From: Candidatus Gastranaerophilales bacterium
GTDB lineage: Bacteria; Cyanobacteriota; Vampirovibrionia; Gastranaerophilales; Gastranaerophilaceae
Reading direction: 5' to 3'
Length of the DNA stretch: 38,028 bases
Assembly: GCA_944325115.1 (NCBI GenBank)
Contig: CALUYX010000005.1
Coordinates: 1 to 38,028, forward strand
In this document: positions 9,000 to 18,861 of the stretch, piece by piece
Layout: every line of letters starts with the position of its first letter
Position numbering within the stretch: position 1 is the stretch's first letter
The notes under the pieces: generated by a model
What the model was told of the DNA's origin: nothing
Database searches by the model: none
What the model saw: only the letters and a program-made list of their open reading frames with translations
Translations under genes and position numbers: made by a program

Positions 9000-10046
9000 G
9001 TGTCTGCTTATCCTATAATTGTAATTCACAAAGGTGATCAGGATTATTTGTTTGCTTGCTTAAAACAAGCTGCCTATTCTAATCCTGAATCGCGGATAAT
9101 ATTGCTTGGCAATAATTTAAATAAAATAGTTACAAGCCCGGATTTTTCTTACAAGGTTGAACACTACAATATTGATGATTATTTTCAGAGTGCAAAAGAG
9201 TTTGAAAAAATATACAAGCATCATTCAATAAATTGTCCCGAATTTGAGCTGTTTTGTATTCAAAGATGGTTTGTTATAAATGATTTCATAAAAAAACAAG
9301 GCATTGAAAAATTTTTACATCTTGATTCAGATGTACTGTTGTACAGTAATTTTCAAAAAGAAAAAGATTATATGGAAATAGTTCAGAAATACGACATGAC
9401 TATTTCAAGAATCAGCGGACATACATCCTTTTTTAATTCTCAAGAAATATTACAGAAATTTTGCGATTTTGTAGTTGATTTGTATAGTAATGATTTCTAT
9501 GAAAAAATGCACATGGATAAAAAGACGGGTAATTATACCCACATGCAAACAAAGACTGAGCTGGGGTATATCCTGAGTGATATGTCATTGCTCTATGCTT
9601 TTTCTAACATGCCTGATGTAAAGTGTTTAGATACATCGAAAATAATTAACGGAACACTAATTGATGTTTGTTTAAGTGACCACCCTGATTTTGCATATTT
9701 AAGTGACGAAATTGCAAATATAATTTTTGATAAATCAAATGTTCCGTATTTGATAAAAAGAAGCAAAAATTCACTTGAGCCTGTTAGAATGCACAGTATA
9801 CATTTTCAGGGAAAAAAGAAAAAGATTATGCCAAGTTGTATGAGTGCAGATAAAAATGAGGAAATTAATCAGATACCATTTAGCAGAAACGAAATTGAGT
9901 ATATGTTTGGTGCAAATATGCTTAGCAAGCCCAAAAGAAGTACGGGTAGAAAAATTGCAAATGTAATAAATATTTTTGTCCCGTCAAAGAAGCTGAGAGA
10001 AAGAATAAAAAATAAACTTACACGCAAAGATAAGTTAGAAATTTAA
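9000..10046 (+). CDS. Glycosyltransferase-like protein (GT-A type, DxD)
   Basis: The 348-aa protein opens SAYPIIVIHKGDQDYL and contains a DSD motif at 109-111 in FLHLDSDVLLY. A DxD after a hydrophobic strand is the metal/nucleotide-sugar site of GT-A glycosyltransferases. The segment before it (ELFCIQRWFVINDFI) is typical of those related to galactosyl- or hexosyl-transferases that act on cell-surface glycans. The C-terminus is basic (RKIANVINIFVPSKKLRERI), which may be a membrane-associating amphipathic tail. GTG at 9000 is chosen because GGAGG (8991-8995) precedes it and the -10 box abuts the upstream ATG. The exact donor and acceptor are unknown. It stands alone between the tRNA repeat and a bidirectional terminator. 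Confidence 0.65.
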   Translation: MSAYPIIVIHKGDQDYLFACLKQAAYSNPESRIILLGNNLNKIVTSPDFSYKVEHYNIDDYFQSAKEFEKIYKHHSINCPEFELFCIQRWFVINDFIKKQGIEKFLHLDSDVLLYSNFQKEKDYMEIVQKYDMTISRISGHTSFFNSQEILQKFCDFVVDLYSNDFYEKMHMDKKTGNYTHMQTKTELGYILSDMSLLYAFSNMPDVKCLDTSKIINGTLIDVCLSDHPDFAYLSDEIANIIFDKSNVPYLIKRSKNSLEPVRMHSIHFQGKKKKIMPSCMSADKNEEINQIPFSRNEIEYMFGANMLSKPKRSTGRKIANVINIFVPSKKLRERIKNKLTRKDKLEI

Positions 10047-10053
10047 AAAGTAA

Positions 10054-10083
10054 AGAGTCTGCGGGGTTCACTGTGCAGACTCT
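10054..10083. terminator. Bidirectional terminator
   Basis: An AGAGTCTGC/GCAGACTCT stem sits between two convergent genes. The minus-strand side has the better U-rich tail (TTACTTTTT) and serves the TolC-like gene; the plus side has AAGTTTTG. Confidence 0.65.
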
Positions 10084-10119
10084 TAAGTTTTGCGGACTTT
10101 GGATTGAAAAAGAATTGAA

Positions 10120-11565
10120 TTAAATTTGTGCTCCGCAAGCTTTATAAAGACCTATGTAATCAACAAGGTATTCAATTTTTTGCTGTGCGGTAAGTTGATT
10201 TATGGCAAGCAGGTTTTCTCTAAATTGTATTAAATCTAACTTCGAGATTGTTCCCTCGTTGTATTTCATTTCGTTGTATTTATAATTTTTTTCTTCAAGT
10301 TCTTCTTGCTTAAGTGTTTCTTGAAGCTTTTCCCAATCGAGCTTTGCACTTACCATTGCATCATTTACTTCTTGAATTGCGGTTAAATTTGTTTTTAAGT
10401 AGCTTTGCAAAAGTCTTTCATATTGTGCTTTCTTTAAGCGCAAGTTTGCAATTCTTTGTCCGCCTGTGAATACCGGCAACATAGCCCCTGCGCCAAGTGA
10501 CCAGAGCATATTTTTAGTTGCAAACAGGCTTCCAAGTCCGCCCAAACTGTTAAAGAATGCAAGTCCTGTGAGGTTTATCGTTGGTAAAAATTCTTTTTTT
10601 GCAACTCTAATATCTATGCCTGCTTTTTCAAGTAATTTGGAGGCTTTTAGGTAGTCAGGACGGTTTTCAATAACATCTGAACTTATTGATGCAGGAATTC
10701 TGTTTAATACAAGGAGCTCGTCAAGCGTACTTCTTTTGATTGAGCTTGTATTTTCAGGGCTTTCGCCAATCAGTACGGCAAGTTGGTTTAGTACTTTTTC
10801 TCTTTGTTTTTCAAGTTCAATAAGGTCTGTTTGTCCTTTAATCAGTGACTGATTTGCTCTTATTGTATCAGATGTTGAAACAAGACCTTCTTTGTTGCTC
10901 AAGAGCATAAGGTCATAAATTTCTTGCCTTTGATTGTTTATTTCTTTTTGCAGTTCTATGGCTTTGTCAAATCTAACGAGATTGAAATATGTTGTACCCA
11001 CTGCAGAGGCAACAGCTATATATGAAGCCCTTTCATCTATTATTGAAGCTTCGTATTGCTTTTGTACGGATTTTGTTTTATCTCTGTTTTTTAAAAATAT
11101 ATCTGCTTCATAATTTGCTATGCCGGGAAGTGCAAAAGCGCCCACTGTGTCAGAAGTGTAGGGTAATTTTACCAACGCAGGAGAAAATCCTACCCCAATT
11201 TGCGGCAATTCTGCACCAAACTGTATTCTGTAGTTTTGGTAATATTCCGTTGTGCTTATGGTGGCAATTTTCATATCATGGTTTTTTTGCAGTGCACGTG
11301 CAATGTACTCTGATAAGTACGGGTCCTGAAAAGAAGCCCACCAGTCTGTATTTATATATTCCGCTTTTGCCTTAAGTGTTTCGGTGTTGTCTTTCTTTTT
11401 GGAAAATAAACCGCTTTTTTTGGGTTTTGATGTATTTTCTTTGCTTTTATTAATTTCTGTTTTTAGTTTTGTATTATTATCAACACTGTCTTCGATTGCA
11501 AAAAGAGGACTACAAACCCCAATATTTAAAGCCATTAATAATGTTAATGCTGTAATTCTTTTCAT
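10120..11565 (-). CDS. TolC/OprM-family outer-membrane efflux channel
   Basis: This 481-aa protein has a Sec signal peptide (MKRITALTLLMALNIG, cleavage near SPLFA). It has the two-fold TolC architecture: long helices with repeated LxxA-type coiled coils and the family landmarks RPDYLKASKLLEKAGIDIRVAKKEFLPTI (split over about residues 300-330) and FTGGQRIANLRLKKAQYE. It is predicted to form a trimeric outer-membrane beta-barrel with a periplasmic tunnel for drug or toxin export. No canonical lipobox is seen, so it is unlike the lipoprotein OprM branch. AAGG precedes the ATG. It is divergent from a marR-hlyD pair and shares an operator region with it, so all three genes probably form one regulon. 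Confidence 0.9.
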   Translation of the reverse strand: MKRITALTLLMALNIGVCSPLFAIEDSVDNNTKLKTEINKSKENTSKPKKSGLFSKKKDNTETLKAKAEYINTDWWASFQDPYLSEYIARALQKNHDMKIATISTTEYYQNYRIQFGAELPQIGVGFSPALVKLPYTSDTVGAFALPGIANYEADIFLKNRDKTKSVQKQYEASIIDERASYIAVASAVGTTYFNLVRFDKAIELQKEINNQRQEIYDLMLLSNKEGLVSTSDTIRANQSLIKGQTDLIELEKQREKVLNQLAVLIGESPENTSSIKRSTLDELLVLNRIPASISSDVIENRPDYLKASKLLEKAGIDIRVAKKEFLPTINLTGLAFFNSLGGLGSLFATKNMLWSLGAGAMLPVFTGGQRIANLRLKKAQYERLLQSYLKTNLTAIQEVNDAMVSAKLDWEKLQETLKQEELEEKNYKYNEMKYNEGTISKLDLIQFRENLLAINQLTAQQKIEYLVDYIGLYKACGAQI

Positions 11566-11612
11566 ATTTACCTTTTTGTTGCATTTTTTATAACACTATG
11601 CTAGCATAAGAT

Positions 11613-11628
11613 TGTTGCAATTGCAACA
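11613..11628. promoter_or_regulatory. Palindromic operator, probable MarR-protein site
   Basis: TGTTGCAATTGCAACA is a perfect 16-bp palindrome in the 93-bp region between the divergent TolC-like and marR genes. Further half-sites are GTTGCA at 11578-11583 and TTGCAAC at 11637-11643. A second 12-bp palindrome, TATGCTAGCATA, lies at 11597-11608 and could supply -10 elements in both directions. MarR proteins typically bind such sites and repress both flanking genes. Binding is inferred. Confidence 0.65.
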
Positions 11629-11658
11629 TGTATTTTTTGCAACTAAGACACAGGAACT

Positions 11659-12138
11659 ATGACAACACAAGAAAAAGAATTAAAAATAATGCATTATACG
11701 GACTCTCCATCATACGAATTGGAGTTGACTTCAAAATATTGCAAGTCCTTGCTTATTCAGCTTTTTAATCAGGTCTGTTCGGAAATTTCTCCCGAGGAAT
11801 TTGCCGTGCTTGATACTGTTTCTGTCCATCAAGGTCTTTGCCAGAGAGATTTAGCGAAATTGATATTAAGGGATAGGGCAAATACGGGAAGAGTGCTTGA
11901 TTCACTTGAGAAAAAAGGTTTAATTACTCGCAGTAATGATACAAAAAATAACCGTCTTGTCAGAATTGTGCACATAACAGAGCAAGGCTGTATTATTTTG
12001 GATAAGCTTACGTTAAGATTTCAGCCTATTCATGAAAAAATGTGTAAAATATTTAGTAAAGAAGATTTATTAATTTTGCGTGCTTCTTTAAAGAAAGTGC
12101 GTGAAGCGATAGCACAAATTGTAGATATGCAAATATAG
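11659..12138 (+). CDS. MarR-family transcriptional regulator
   Basis: This 159-aa protein has a winged helix-turn-helix. QRDLAKLILRDRANTGRVLDSLEKKGLI covers the recognition helices (split over residues 61-89), followed by the wing TRSNDTKNNRLVRIVHIT with the conserved D-x-R-x-x-R-like pattern (here D-T-K-N-N-R). Long N- and C-terminal helices form the dimer interface. It likely represses itself, the HlyD gene 8 nt downstream and the divergent TolC-like gene through the palindrome just upstream, with release by a small toxic compound. AGGA lies 5 nt before the ATG. Confidence 0.88.
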   Translation: MTTQEKELKIMHYTDSPSYELELTSKYCKSLLIQLFNQVCSEISPEEFAVLDTVSVHQGLCQRDLAKLILRDRANTGRVLDSLEKKGLITRSNDTKNNRLVRIVHITEQGCIILDKLTLRFQPIHEKMCKIFSKEDLLILRASLKKVREAIAQIVDMQI

Positions 12139-12146
12139 AGGTAATT

Positions 12147-13154
12147 ATGTCAGATAATGTAAAAGATGAAATCCAACAAAACAAAGAAGAAGACCCTAAA
12201 AAGAAACAATTAAAAAAGCGCATTTTAATTGTGGCAACAACTGTTTTAGCTGTTTTAATCGGTGTTTTTGCGCACAACTCTCTTAAGTATCAATCAACAG
12301 ATGATGCTTATGTTGAAACAACAACGGTTCAGGTTGCACCAAGGGTTTCGGGTCAGATTATTGAAGTTTATATAGATGATAACCAAAAGGTAAAAAAAGG
12401 TGATTTGGTTGCAAAAATCGACCCTGTTGATTATGAAATAAAACTTGCTCAAGCTCAGGCAAAATACGAAAAAGTGCTTATGGAGCAAAAAAATGCGGTT
12501 GCTGCAAGAAATGCTGCAAACTCAGAAATAGCTTCTGCAAAGGCTGATTTAGAAAGATATAAAAATCTTTACAAGGGCGGTGCTGTTTCAAAGCAAATGC
12601 TCGATAATGCTCAAACAAGATATGATAACGCTGTTGCAAGACAAACAAGTGCCGAACAAGCTGTTATGTCCTCGGGCAAAAATTCAAAAGTAGCAGATGC
12701 TGAGATAAAGGAGCTAAAGGCATTACGCGACCAAGCAAAACTTAACCTTTCATATACAAATATTGTTGCACCTCAAGACGGAACTGTTTCAAGCAGAAAG
12801 GTCGAAGTTGGCATGTATGTAAATGTTGGTTCTCCTTTGTTTACGATTGTGCCAAATGATGTTTGGGTAGTTGCAAACTTTAAAGAAAACCAATTGCGTC
12901 ATATGCATCCTGGTCAAAGTGTTGAAATTAAAGTAGATACATATCCTAACAAAAAATTTAAAGGTAAAATTGACTCTATTCAAAGAAGCTCAGGTGCTAA
13001 AGCAAGCATGTTCCCGCCTGAAAATGCCGTAGGTTCGTTTGTTAAAATTGTTCAAAGGATACCTGTAAAAATTGTCTTTGATGAACCTATTGATAAAGAT
13101 GAATACAATATTGTCCCGGGTATGTCGGTTGTACCAAAAGTAAAAGTTAAATAG
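12147..13154 (+). CDS. HlyD/EmrA-family membrane fusion protein
   Basis: This 335-aa periplasmic adaptor has one N-terminal transmembrane helix (about residues 25-43). A DDAYVETTTVQVAPRVSG stretch typical of EmrA/HlyD follows. Next come the biotinyl-lipoyl half-motifs on both sides of a long alpha-helical hairpin (about residues 100-205, Ala/Gln/Lys-rich), and then a beta-barrel region with NVWVVANFKENQLRHMHPGQ-like sequence (at ~246-265). It would bridge an inner-membrane transporter to the TolC-like channel encoded divergently. No EmrB/MFS or ABC transporter gene lies nearby. It shares an operon with marR at 8-nt spacing and ends at a bidirectional terminator. Confidence 0.9.
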   Translation: MSDNVKDEIQQNKEEDPKKKQLKKRILIVATTVLAVLIGVFAHNSLKYQSTDDAYVETTTVQVAPRVSGQIIEVYIDDNQKVKKGDLVAKIDPVDYEIKLAQAQAKYEKVLMEQKNAVAARNAANSEIASAKADLERYKNLYKGGAVSKQMLDNAQTRYDNAVARQTSAEQAVMSSGKNSKVADAEIKELKALRDQAKLNLSYTNIVAPQDGTVSSRKVEVGMYVNVGSPLFTIVPNDVWVVANFKENQLRHMHPGQSVEIKVDTYPNKKFKGKIDSIQRSSGAKASMFPPENAVGSFVKIVQRIPVKIVFDEPIDKDEYNIVPGMSVVPKVKVK

Positions 13155-13170
13155 TCTGTAAAAATATAAA

Positions 13171-13200
13171 ATAAATCTCGGCTTTTGTGCCGAGATTTAT
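13171..13200. terminator. Bidirectional terminator
   Basis: ATAAATCTCGGC pairs with GCCGAGATTTAT across a 6-nt loop between convergent genes. T- and A-rich flanks let it act in both directions. Confidence 0.75.
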
Positions 13201-13203
13201 TGT

Positions 13204-14124
13204 TTAAAATAATTCTGAAATTGCTTTGTTTATTGAGTGCATTATATTTCTGTCTGCAAATTTTGAAAAGTCAAACTTGCCCCACTGTTCAAGAGTTTTA
13301 ATACTGACCTTGTAGGCTTCAGCCTCGTTTTGTGCTTCTTTTTTAATCCAGTTTTTAATTAGTTTTCCTGCGCATTCTTTACCGTAGTTTTCTTTTATAC
13401 TGAGATATTTTGCTGCAGGTGAATCGTTAAACATTTTTATATATAAATCGGCTATTTTTTGAGCGTCTTTTGTCATATTGCTGTCTTGGAAATATTTTTC
13501 TATTTCTTTTGTTGTTGGTATATTATTATCCCTTATTTTTTTGAAGAATTCTTTGTTTTCCTTGAAGGCATTAAAAAATTGCAGATTTAAGTCGTTGTAT
13601 AAGTATTGACCTTGCTGTGCTATTGTTGCGATTTCTTCGGGGTTATTTGTATAGTTTTTTATCCCGTAGTATGTTTTATCCCCATGCCTTTGTAAAACGT
13701 GGGCAAACTCATGGGCTGTGTTTGCAATTAAATCTCCTGCTTCTTTAGCATTTTTTGCATCTTTCAAATAAATATTTGCATATGCTAACTCGAGATTGTC
13801 TGCGCCGTAGGCAGGAAGCATATGTGCTGATATGTCAAAGCCGATTCTGCTTTGAACAGGGAGCTCTGATATTGGCATTACATTTATTGGTACAGGTGAT
13901 ATTTTGTTTAAATAAATTGATATGTTTTCATTATTTAAGTCGTTACTTCTTTGTAAGCGCATAAGCTGCTTACCTGTATTTATAGCGGTTTGTTGAATGG
14001 GGGTGAGGTTTTCGACTTCTTTTGAGCCAAATGATACATAATCAGGTTTTATTTGCGCGTTGCGTCTTATTTGTGGCGTGTTGTTAAAAATGCGATAGTT
14101 GTTTTGAATTAAATTAATTTTCAT
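13204..14124 (-). CDS. HExxH putative zinc metalloprotease with short F-G leader
   Basis: This 306-aa protein has no transmembrane helix or Sec signal. Residues 138-142 read HEFAH within IANTAHEFAHVLQRHG, a zincin HExxH helix. The third zinc ligand is not obvious. Glutamates in the later helical part (KKEAQNEAEAYK) are candidates. The N-terminus MKINLIQNNYRIF...DYVSFGSK carries the hydrophobic-S-F-G motif shared with four other unknown proteins in this window. The region after the zinc helix is rich in Asn, Lys and Tyr and is alpha-helical. It is probably a secreted or effector-like peptidase, by inference only. It is transcribed alone, convergent with hlyD. Confidence 0.55.
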   Translation of the reverse strand: MKINLIQNNYRIFNNTPQIRRNAQIKPDYVSFGSKEVENLTPIQQTAINTGKQLMRLQRSNDLNNENISIYLNKISPVPINVMPISELPVQSRIGFDISAHMLPAYGADNLELAYANIYLKDAKNAKEAGDLIANTAHEFAHVLQRHGDKTYYGIKNYTNNPEEIATIAQQGQYLYNDLNLQFFNAFKENKEFFKKIRDNNIPTTKEIEKYFQDSNMTKDAQKIADLYIKMFNDSPAAKYLSIKENYGKECAGKLIKNWIKKEAQNEAEAYKVSIKTLEQWGKFDFSKFADRNIMHSINKAISELF

Positions 14125-14182
14125 TTTCTAACCGGCTTTTCTTGCTTTACTTATGTATAAGTGCCGGTCAAGATTTTTTTTG

Positions 14183-15169
14183 CTATTTTGCGGGAAGAAT
14201 TATGCTAAATTCTGCACCTTTATTTTCTTCGCTTGAAACTCTTATTTTTCCGCCCAATGTTTCTATAATTTTGTTTGAAAGATATAGTCCCAGTCCCATA
14301 CTTGCTTTTGAATACAATTCCGCTGCGGAATAATATTTGTTAAATATTTTATCTATGTTTTCCTTTGAAATTCCAAGTCCGTAATCTCTAACGCTTATAA
14401 TGCATTGTGTATCGTTGTTTTCAAGAGTTATATCTATGTATTGAGAGTTAATGCCGTATGAAATTGCATTGAGCAACAGGTTCTGCAGTACTCTTTTCAG
14501 AAGGAAAATATCCGTACTTATTTTGTAGTCAGGTTCACAACGGTCATACAGCCTTATTATTTTGTTATGAAGCGAAGCAATTGAGTTTGTTTGAGATATT
14601 GTATCGTCAATAAACTTTCTTAAATTGATATCGTCTTGAATTTTTGGTACAAAACCTTTCTTTTCAAACTTGTGCGAGTCAAGCAAGGATTCTACCAAAT
14701 GCCTTAAATCAAGGTTAGAGATTTTTATGTTTCTGATGGCATCTTTTTGTTCAGGGTTAAGCTCTTTAAATTTTCCTTCAAGTAGTAGGTCAAGAGTGTT
14801 GTCTTGGGCTATGATTGGTACTTTTAGGTCATGTGTTAGCATTGCGATAAAATCTTCTTTTATGTTGTTGTTTTCCTTTTCCTTTTCAACATATTCAAGA
14901 ATCATCTTATCTCTGTCAAGAACACTTTCAATAAAGCTGTTTAAGCTTTTTGAAATTTCTTCGGTAATAGCGTTTGGTCCGTTTTCGATTCTTATTTGCA
15001 AATTGCCCCATCTGGCTGATGATACGCACTGGGATAAGGCTTTAAGATACTTTAGCGTTTTGTGGTATTTTGCGCTAAGTAAAGAGAATTTTCTGCATAA
15101 ATTCAGATATGCAAAAACAAAAATAATAAAAATAAGCAGTGATAGTGTGTATAGTAAAAGTTTTATCAT
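14183..15169 (-). CDS. Sensor histidine kinase
   Basis: This 328-aa protein has one N-terminal transmembrane helix (about residues 4-24) and a short coiled linker. The HisKA domain has the phospho-acceptor His113 in FIAMLTHDLKVPI. The HATPase domain has an N-box (LLLNAISYG), a G1 box (VRDYGLGIS), an F box (IDKIFNKYYSA) and a G2 box (SMGLGLYLSNKI). It senses an unknown signal, possibly cytoplasmic or intramembrane, since almost no periplasmic part exists. No response regulator is encoded in the window, so it is an orphan. Confidence 0.92.
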   Translation of the reverse strand: MIKLLLYTLSLLIFIIFVFAYLNLCRKFSLLSAKYHKTLKYLKALSQCVSSARWGNLQIRIENGPNAITEEISKSLNSFIESVLDRDKMILEYVEKEKENNNIKEDFIAMLTHDLKVPIIAQDNTLDLLLEGKFKELNPEQKDAIRNIKISNLDLRHLVESLLDSHKFEKKGFVPKIQDDINLRKFIDDTISQTNSIASLHNKIIRLYDRCEPDYKISTDIFLLKRVLQNLLLNAISYGINSQYIDITLENNDTQCIISVRDYGLGISKENIDKIFNKYYSAAELYSKASMGLGLYLSNKIIETLGGKIRVSSEENKGAEFSIILPAK

Positions 15170-15278
15170 ATTTTTCTCTTTGGGGTTTATTTTATCATAT
15201 TTTTGTGTTACAGTCCAAAAGGCAATTTTTTATATTCATTTGTTTTATAGAATTAGATTGTGTGAGAAAGGTTATAAT

Positions 15279-16226
15279 ATGAGAATTTCAGCTGCTTCAC
15301 AAGGAGCATATCTTCTATCCCCCAAAGTTTCTAACTATGTTTCAAAACCGGTAAACAAAAATTTAAATACACCACCAAAAAGTTCAAATGTTGCTTTTTG
15401 CGGCGGCATGTTTTATGGTGCTCCGGCGGAAAGTACTAACGCTGAAAAGGCAGAGTATGAAAAGAGTTTAATGAATAAGTTTTTTGTTAAATTAACAGAT
15501 GAAAATGGTAATTTAATAAGAACCAGTCACGGTAGAGAAGTGAATGTGCTTGTACCGGGTATAAAAGAAGAAATGGATTCAAGAATATTTAAATTTACCG
15601 ATGCTAATCGCAATGAATTTGAAGGCACTGTTAAAGATATCATAGAAAGACATATTATATATGATGACAATCTAAAAGACAAATATGAGAGAATGTTCCA
15701 CGGGACAGATAAAAATTATATTAAAGACATATTGGAAAATGGTCCCGATGTAACAAGGTCTTCAAGAGTTGTTTTTGGTCCCGGTATGTATTTTGCCTTA
15801 TCTGAAGGCGATGCGCAAGCATATTCCGATGGCAAATTGTTGGCTGATATTGTAAAAACAACAAGGCAAAACGGCGAACAAGGTAAGTTTGTCAGGGTAA
15901 ACGATGCATATTATGACAGAATGGCGCAATCGGATGTAATGCGAACACTTGGTAAGTTATTGGGAACCGAGGTGACAGGTGCGGATTATCAAGGAAACAC
16001 TCCGTATTATGTTCCAACTTCCAAAATGTCTGTTCAAAATAAAGTTTTGAATGAATATTGCAGAAGAATACTTGTAGATGAACTTGGCATTGATGCCGCA
16101 TTTGCTTTGGATTCAGCTTATCATACATGTATAGTTGTATTTAATCCTGATTCAATAACAAATATGGAAGAACTAAAAAGCGTTAATCCGTATTCTTCAC
16201 AATCGGGCATCTTTAGACATTATTAA
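15279..16226 (+). CDS. PARP-like ADP-ribosyltransferase candidate with short F-C-G leader
   Basis: The 315-aa protein starts at ATG 15279 (AAAGG 7 nt upstream). A much longer upstream reading frame is antisense to the histidine kinase and rejected. Residues 140-155 (FHGTDKNYIKDILENG) look like the H-G-T...I-L-x-x-G strand of PARP-type transferases. Residues 167-182 (GPGMYFALSEGDAQAY) look like the G-x-G-x-Y-F-A...A-x-x-Y element, and IVVFNPDSI at 285-293 looks like the last strand. H141 and Y171 would fit the H-Y-[E] triad. The residue expected to be E or its equivalent aligns near C284, so activity may be altered. The N-terminal 45 residues are low-complexity with NVAFCGG, the shared leader-type motif. 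The substrate is unknown and may be a host or rival protein. Confidence 0.55.
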   Translation: MRISAASQGAYLLSPKVSNYVSKPVNKNLNTPPKSSNVAFCGGMFYGAPAESTNAEKAEYEKSLMNKFFVKLTDENGNLIRTSHGREVNVLVPGIKEEMDSRIFKFTDANRNEFEGTVKDIIERHIIYDDNLKDKYERMFHGTDKNYIKDILENGPDVTRSSRVVFGPGMYFALSEGDAQAYSDGKLLADIVKTTRQNGEQGKFVRVNDAYYDRMAQSDVMRTLGKLLGTEVTGADYQGNTPYYVPTSKMSVQNKVLNEYCRRILVDELGIDAAFALDSAYHTCIVVFNPDSITNMEELKSVNPYSSQSGIFRHY

Positions 16227-16240
16227 TTTTGAGTTAAAAT
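16212..16240 (+). promoter_or_regulatory. Possible promoter giving a leaderless mntP message
   Basis: TTTAGA (16212-16217) and TAAAAT (16235-16240) have a 17-bp gap. The predicted start falls on or beside the ATG at 16248. No Shine-Dalgarno precedes this ATG. The -35 lies within the end of the upstream gene. Confidence 0.4.
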
Positions 16241-16247
16241 AAAAGTC

Positions 16248-16799
16248 ATGGAAAAAGCGGACATAACACTTCTTGCCTTGGCTTTGTCGGTTGATGCCGG
16301 CGCTGTGTCATTTTCACATGGTTTAGTATTTGTCCAAAACAGATTTAAAAGCTCGTTCTTAATTGCATTTTTTACGGGCTTTTTCCAGTTTATCATGCCA
16401 GTTTTGGGTTTTATTTTTGCGGGATTAATTTATGAATACATAAAACCCCTAAGCACCATAATTGCTTTTTTAATCTTTTTGGTATTAGGTTTAAAATTCA
16501 TATATGATGCACTTTTTTCTAATGATTGCACAAATGAGAACAGGTTGTGTTGTATATCTCTAAACTGCCTTTTTATGCTTGCAATTGCAACAAGCATTGA
16601 CGCTCTTGCAGCGGGGGTTAATTTTCGTTTTTTAAATGTTGAAGTTTTTAGCGCATCGGTATTAATTGGTCTTACCACTTTTTTTGTTTCGGTTCTTTGT
16701 TTTGCCTTGGGTCAGATTTTTAAAAAATTTCCATCCAAGTATTTAGAAGTTCTGGCGGGCGTTTTGCTTGTTGTGCTTGCGATAAAAACTTTTTTTTGA
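16248..16799 (+). CDS. mntP: MntP-type putative manganese efflux pump
   Basis: This 183-aa protein has six hydrophobic helices and two related halves. The first half carries ALSVDAGAVSFSHGL and the second ATSIDALAAGVNF. These paired [S]-[VI]-D-A motifs in transmembrane helices 1 and 4 are the metal-binding signature of MntP/YtaF-like exporters. It would lower cytoplasmic Mn2+. The yybP-ykoY riboswitch that often precedes mntP is not visible. A short Cys-containing cytoplasmic loop (SNDCTNENRLCC) separates the halves and is unusual. A YtaF-like role cannot be excluded. Confidence 0.82.
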   Translation: MEKADITLLALALSVDAGAVSFSHGLVFVQNRFKSSFLIAFFTGFFQFIMPVLGFIFAGLIYEYIKPLSTIIAFLIFLVLGLKFIYDALFSNDCTNENRLCCISLNCLFMLAIATSIDALAAGVNFRFLNVEVFSASVLIGLTTFFVSVLCFALGQIFKKFPSKYLEVLAGVLLVVLAIKTFF

Positions 16800-16836
16800 T
16801 TAGTTCTCAATTATTAATTTTTTGTTTATTTTTTAA

Positions 16837-18738
<1,902 letters not shown>

Positions 18739-18762
18739 TTTTCTAAAGTTTCATAAAAGACT

Positions 18763-18788
18763 AAAGCGGCAGATATCTGCCGCTTTTT
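18763..18788 (+). terminator. Terminator of dnaK
   Basis: AAAGCGGCAGA pairs with TCTGCCGCTTT around a short loop and is followed by a T run. Confidence 0.85.
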
Positions 18789-18861
18789 TGTGACACAAAT
18801 CTTGATATCTTATAAATAATATGTTAATATCAATGGGTGTTATATGTAAAGGATTGTGCAA

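Noticed and set aside
14670-15278. Long N-terminal extension of the ART-like gene
   Set aside because: Antisense to the histidine kinase; ATG 15279 has its own Shine-Dalgarno and gives a leader like that of other family members.
16100-16247. yybP-ykoY manganese riboswitch before mntP
   Set aside because: Only 21 nt lie between the upstream gene and mntP, which leaves no room for it.
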